A stretch of DNA of 35,790 nucleotides from an uncultured Armatimonadota bacterium. Lineage in GTDB: Bacteria > Armatimonadota > Fimbriimonadia > Fimbriimonadales > Fimbriimonadaceae. Numbering within the stretch: position 1 is the stretch's first letter; every line of letters begins with the position of its first letter. Below, one piece after another: positions 32,985 to 35,790 of this stretch. The translations under genes and the position numbers were made by a program. The notes beneath the pieces are model-generated. The model searched no databases. It had not been told where the DNA came from and was given only the letters and a program-made list of their open reading frames with translations. The stretch covers positions 1-35,790 of the forward strand of contig CALMEF010000111.1 of NCBI GenBank assembly GCA_937862825.1, given 5' to 3'.

Positions 32985-33974
32985 ATGAAGCGGCAACTTG
33001 TGGGTAAGTGTTTCATTTCATTCGCTAGCGTTGCGATAGCACTCCTTCCTTCTACTCCTGAGGCCCAACTGAGCGAGGCCATGGTTCGACGCAAGGCCGT
33101 AGAGTTTTGCGAAAAGGCTGGACTTGAAGTGGACATGTCTTCGGCAAGAGTTTGGATGCCAGCAACGGGAATGCCCAGTTGCTCTACTCCTTTGGTCATG
33201 GTGTTGTTTGATCATACCGGCACGGCAGTCGCTTTGAAGAATGATGGAGCACGGCGTGGCGGTAGTTATCTGGCAATTCGAGATGAGTCTCAACTCCGAG
33301 CAAAGGGCGAAACGGTTTTGCGGCGCATGGCTGAATCACCTGAAGAGTTTTCTGAGGTTCGGCTTCGCATGGCGGGGCTTTCGGCTGAACTTGAACCTAG
33401 CCCGGACAGTCGAGGGCGGGCGAGCGCTGAGTATCGTCAACGACCATTTGGGTACGCGGCACCAGGTGGCAATTCCGTTTTAGTTGAGTTTGATCGTTCG
33501 TCTGGAGACCTGATAATGCTGAGCATGGTCAATCATTGGACATACGAACCGCCCGATATCAGGGTGTCGGCACTTCAGGCGGCTGAAATTGCCCGAACTT
33601 CAATCCTCGCCGACCCGATCATTTCGCGCAAGCTAAAATATGCGTCCTTGCGCGCGGCAGTTGAAAATGTCGAAGCCTTGGAGCGAAGTGCCAAGCTGGG
33701 TTACCAGCCGCCAGACAGCACTTTCGACAGGGTTCGACGAGTCCGGACGAGTTTTCGTACCATGCTTTGCTACCAATTCGATTTACCGAATGCCTACATC
33801 GTTATTGATGCGAAGACCGGGGAAAAAGTTGGGGGAGGATTAGGGAAGACAGGCGATCCCCAACGGCCTCCTGAGTCCCGCCCGCTGGTGCCATTGGTTC
33901 TTTCAGGGCTGATCTTGGCGCTCGTTATCAGTTTAGTTCGCTTTGCTCGGGTCTACCGACGACTGACCACATGA
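32985..33974 (+). CDS. hypothetical exported protein with C-terminal membrane anchor
   Basis: A 329-aa protein I do not recognise. ATG 32985 gives a signal peptide (MKRQLVGKCFISFASVAIALLP, cleavage near PEAQ). An ATG three codons earlier (32976) is possible. The middle holds two alpha/beta units: residues about 28-110 (VRRKAVEFCEKAGLEVD...VMVLFDHTGTAVALKND) and 110-290, with GGNSVLVEFDRSSGDLIMLSMVNHW and YQFDLPNAYIVIDAKTGEKVG, which resemble PepSY-like domains. A single hydrophobic helix (LVPLVLSGLILALVISLV) near residues 299-316 and a basic tail (RFARVYRRL) anchor it in the inner membrane with the bulk outside. It lies between the two metK-start repeats, divergent from metK. Confidence 0.75.
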   Translation: MKRQLVGKCFISFASVAIALLPSTPEAQLSEAMVRRKAVEFCEKAGLEVDMSSARVWMPATGMPSCSTPLVMVLFDHTGTAVALKNDGARRGGSYLAIRDESQLRAKGETVLRRMAESPEEFSEVRLRMAGLSAELEPSPDSRGRASAEYRQRPFGYAAPGGNSVLVEFDRSSGDLIMLSMVNHWTYEPPDIRVSALQAAEIARTSILADPIISRKLKYASLRAAVENVEALERSAKLGYQPPDSTFDRVRRVRTSFRTMLCYQFDLPNAYIVIDAKTGEKVGGGLGKTGDPQRPPESRPLVPLVLSGLILALVISLVRFARVYRRLTT

Positions 33975-34002
33975 ATCATGGGACGTATGTAATACGATGC
34001 GC

Positions 34003-34075
34003 ATGCCCTTCCGAGACACTCTCGGACGTATACAGGCGCTGGTTGCTCGTTGCTTTTGGGGACTAAGGGGGTACC
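34003..34075 (-). pseudogene. metK start-region repeat, copy 2 (dead fragment)
   Basis: This is a copy of 32744-32816 in the same orientation with 70 of 73 bases identical. On minus it would read 16 metK codons, but ATG has become ACG, and only 3 A-to-G differences (plus strand) exist, at the start codon and at two leader positions. No further metK sequence follows. It is a remnant of a duplication or recombination event. The surrounding 290 bp (33975-34264) contains no other gene. Confidence 0.85.
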
Positions 34076-34264
34076 TCACCAGCCCGCAATGATCCCTGAG
34101 ACTTCCTCAAGCAGAGACATGTTGAGGGAACGCGGCGAAGCAAAGGTCAAAGTTTGATGAGACTGGTTGAATCGTCCTTTGTGACGAAAAGTCGACGGAT
34201 TAGTCCAAACACGTGCGGTTCGCTTCAATGGAACTTCGTGCTTGATCGTACAATATGTCATATC

Positions 34265-34582
34265 ATGAGTGCCCTTCAGTTGCTAGAATTGCACAGGCGC
34301 GAGATCGAAGCCTTGTGCGCTCGGTTTTGCGTGAAAAGCATGCGGTTGTTCGGAAGTGCGGTTACTGATAGTTGGGATGCCAGCAAAAGTGACTTTGACT
34401 TCGTCGTTGAATATGCCGCTGAGAGCGAACGCCTTGATCCGCTTGATCGATTGGTTGGCCTCCAGTTGGGTTTAGAATCTGTCCTCGGCAGAAAGGTTGA
34501 CGTGGTCGACTGGGGTGCTGCCCGAAATGAGTTGTTTAAGGACATAGTTCGGGACACATCCGAGATGTTTTATGCGGCGTGA
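34265..34582 (+). CDS. MntA-type nucleotidyltransferase antitoxin
   Basis: A 105-aa minimal nucleotidyltransferase. Residues 29-45 read FGSAVTDSWDASKSDFD, containing Gly30-Ser31 and Asp43, Asp45; a third acidic residue is Asp79 in GRKVDVVDW. The usual motif is GS-x10-DxD; here the spacer is 11, one residue longer. In studied MntA-HepT pairs the antitoxin transfers AMP to a Tyr of the HEPN toxin and so silences it. ATG 34265 is chosen because upstream in-frame codons read as non-conserved filler, and TACAAT (34249-34254) lies 10 nt ahead. It overlaps the HEPN gene by 11 bp, as these operons do. Confidence 0.88.
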   Translation: MSALQLLELHRREIEALCARFCVKSMRLFGSAVTDSWDASKSDFDFVVEYAAESERLDPLDRLVGLQLGLESVLGRKVDVVDWGAARNELFKDIVRDTSEMFYAA

Positions 34583-34910
34583 GACCCTGTCGGCTATTGC
34601 GGATATACGCTTAGCGATTGAACGAATCTCCTCTGCGGTGGCCAATGTAGAAGATGAACGCTACTTAGCCGATTGGATGATCCAATCCGCTGTCGAGCGC
34701 CAGTTACTGGTCGTCGGGGAAGCAATGGTTCGGATTCGCGACCTTGATCCAGGCGTGTTTAATCAGATTCCAGATGGCTTGCGGATCATAAGTCTTAGAA
34801 ATTTGCTTGCACACGGATATGACGCAGTTGACGCCAAAACGCTCCTAAGGCTTGCCCGCGAGAAACTGCCCAAACTAGATTCGATCCTGGGGAACCTCCT
34901 GCTCGGCTAA
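34572..34910 (+). CDS. HepT-type HEPN toxin (RNase)
   Basis: A 112-aa all-helical HEPN protein. The active motif R-x4-H-x-Y is RNLLAHGY with Arg76, His81 and Tyr83, all present, so the toxin is probably active or activatable. In the family this motif cleaves RNA, and Tyr83 is the residue AMPylated by the partner nucleotidyltransferase. The start overlaps the antitoxin gene end by 11 bp, so the antitoxin is made first. Its stop overlaps the convergent PEP-CTERM remnant by 3 bp. The pair lies in an accessory stretch between metK and mdh that also holds the duplicated metK fragment. Confidence 0.9.
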   Translation: MRRETLSAIADIRLAIERISSAVANVEDERYLADWMIQSAVERQLLVVGEAMVRIRDLDPGVFNQIPDGLRIISLRNLLAHGYDAVDAKTLLRLAREKLPKLDSILGNLLLG

Positions 34911-35180
34911 CTTACCTTGGATAAGCGCGTCAAACGAGGGCCGGCAAGTACGGCGGCGAACCCAGTTGCCAGGGCAACCCACGGCCCCGGCTCCGGCATC
35001 GTTCGAATGATCAAGTGCGTGCCGGTGGCCGTTCCCAGCAACAAGACCGGGCTCGGGGGTTACAATGAACGAGTAGATCTTAGGAATCCCTTCGTCGACC
35101 CAACCCCCTTGTTCAAGGTGGTGGACCGCACCTAAAGCGAGATTCGGAGCCAACCCGAAGTGAACGAGGAAGGCTCGCAC
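34907..35180 (-). pseudogene. PEP-CTERM protein remnant, frameshifted
   Basis: From GTG 35180 one minus frame reads to ...KIYSFIVTPEPG, around a run of five C at 35055-35059; beyond it the frame loses the motif. A second frame, open from 35059 to TAG 34909-34907, ends with MPEPGPWVALATGFAAVLAG then PRLTRLSKVS, a canonical PEP-CTERM tail (PEP, hydrophobic helix, basic end). One indel joins the two. The product, about 91 aa, has a poor signal peptide, so it is probably a decayed gene or a sequencing indel. A TACAAT 6 nt before the GTG predicts a leaderless mRNA. Overlap with the HEPN gene end is 4 bases or fewer. Confidence 0.55.
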
Positions 35181-35186
35181 ACGAAC

Positions 35187-35192
35187 ATTGTA
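35187..35192 (-). promoter_or_regulatory. -10 box before the PEP-CTERM remnant
   Basis: TACAAT on minus ends 6 nt before GTG 35180. TACAATGTTCGTGTGCGA here differs from TACAATGTTCATATGCGA at the HAF gene (19227) by only two bases. The -35 region is weak (TTAGGT at 18 nt). Confidence 0.45.
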
Positions 35193-35301
35193 CGACCATC
35201 TCAGCTCTTAACCTAAAACTTGCGCTCGCTGCGACCCTTTCGTTGCGCGGAAAGAGGGGCGGAAACCTGCCATAATCTGAACAATCCCCGGACACCCGTC
35301 C

Positions 35302-35322
35302 ATGGAGCATCACGTCTTATGA
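35302..35322 (+). CDS. 6-aa leader ORF overlapping the mdh start
   Basis: ATG 35302 opens MEHHVL followed by TGA 35320-35322, which overlaps the mdh ATG 35319 as ATGA. The geometry is like that of the glgP leader. GGAG at 35304-35307, inside the mini-ORF, can instead serve as the mdh Shine-Dalgarno at 11-nt spacing, so a chance origin is possible. Confidence 0.3.
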   Translation: MEHHVL

Positions 35323-35790
35323 AGGTCAGTATTATCGGTGGCGGAGGCCGCGTCGGATCGGACGCCGCTTTCGCTCTACAACTCGGCGGCATTGTTAACG
35401 AAATCGTTCTGGTCGACATGAACCAGGACATGGCGGCAGGCGAAGCACTTGACCTGCGCCACGGTTCGGCACTCACTGCCAGCCAGAAGATCGTCTCCGG
35501 CGACTACGACGCCGTAAATGGTAGCGACTGCGTGGTGATCACGGCTGGCCTTCGAAGGAAGCCGGATGAGAGCAGACTTGAACTCATCAACCGTAACGTG
35601 GGCCTCTTCAAGGGCATTTTGGATTCGCTCAAGGCCGTCAAGTTGAACGACGGAGCGACGATTCTTGTGGTTTCGAATCCGGTAGACATCTTGACCCAGT
35701 TGGCAGCCCAAAGCGGACTTCTTCCCGAGTCACAAGTTCTCGGTCTTGGCACTGTTTTAGACCCTTGCCGGTTCCGATCCTTGCTGGCCG
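35319..35790 (+). CDS. mdh: malate dehydrogenase, LDH-like type (N-terminal part, runs off right edge)
   Basis: An open frame of 157 codons to the window end. It begins MKVSIIGGGGRVGSDAAFAL (NAD-binding Rossmann motif), then LVDMNQDMAAGEALDLRHGS, then VVITAGLRRKPDESRLELINRN, SNPVDILTQLAAQSG and GLGTVLDPCRFR. These are the blocks of the LDH/MDH superfamily. The residue at the specificity position (LDH Gln102) is Arg in GLRRKP, which favours malate over lactate as substrate. The enzyme interconverts malate and oxaloacetate in the TCA cycle. ATG 35319 is the start by the Rossmann motif. The catalytic His is beyond the window. A -10-like CATAAT at 35271-35276 precedes it, without a good -35. Confidence 0.9.
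   Translation, partial: MKVSIIGGGGRVGSDAAFALQLGGIVNEIVLVDMNQDMAAGEALDLRHGSALTASQKIVSGDYDAVNGSDCVVITAGLRRKPDESRLELINRNVGLFKGILDSLKAVKLNDGATILVVSNPVDILTQLAAQSGLLPESQVLGLGTVLDPCRFRSLLA

Overview
The window looks like chromosomal DNA of a diderm bacterium, most likely Armatimonadota, class Fimbriimonadia. The inference rests on a combination of traits: a DUF1559-like prepilin with the FTLIE leader, a Gram-negative-type proteasome cluster with a Pup-like modifier ending in Ser-Gly-Glu (UBact type), PEP-CTERM/HAF secreted proteins, a CsaB-DUF5693 pair beside a predicted outer-membrane barrel, and frequent GTG/TTG starts. I could not run a search, so the taxon is an inference. No CRISPR array, tRNA, rRNA, transposase or phage gene was seen.

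Layout. At 1-1440 the N-terminal part of an HDOD protein runs off the left edge, divergent from a prepilin that ends at a strong bidirectional hairpin. At 1446-2612 lie a small unknown ORF and a lone MalG-type sugar permease. At 2605-6006 (minus) are a methyltransferase, a MacB/LolD-type ABC ATPase, the SRP RNA (ffs) and dnaX; the SRP RNA is not marked by any ORF and fixes the dnaX start. At 6024-7940 are a THUMP-like methyltransferase and a PIG-L deacetylase. At 7971-13395 is a cell-surface operon: DUF5693 membrane protein, csaB and a large beta-rich outer-membrane protein. At 13372-21974 two glycogen-degrading enzymes (debranching enzyme and GlgP) flank a small protein, an APH-type kinase and two translationally coupled HAF-repeat secreted proteins. 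At 22099-25273 are an unknown secreted protein, a ThuA-like protein and hrcA. At 25275-27783 (minus) is the lipid operon yceD-plsX-fabH, each pair overlapping by 4 nt. At 27942-31669 (plus) a lipoprotein is followed directly by dop, ubact and prcB. At 31661-32816 is metK with a structured leader. The right end is accessory: a diverged duplicate of the metK start region, a secreted unknown protein, a MntA-HepT toxin-antitoxin pair, a frameshifted PEP-CTERM remnant and the start of a malate dehydrogenase gene.

Points most worth a second look: the proteasome cluster without prcA, pafA or the ATPase; a 15-bp perfect hairpin inside the start of dop; the 73-bp duplication of the metK start whose second copy has lost the ATG; a metK leader that could bring a distant Shine-Dalgarno next to the start by folding; promoters of the form TACAAT-6 nt-start codon that predict leaderless mRNAs; and short leader ORFs overlapping the starts of glgP and mdh.
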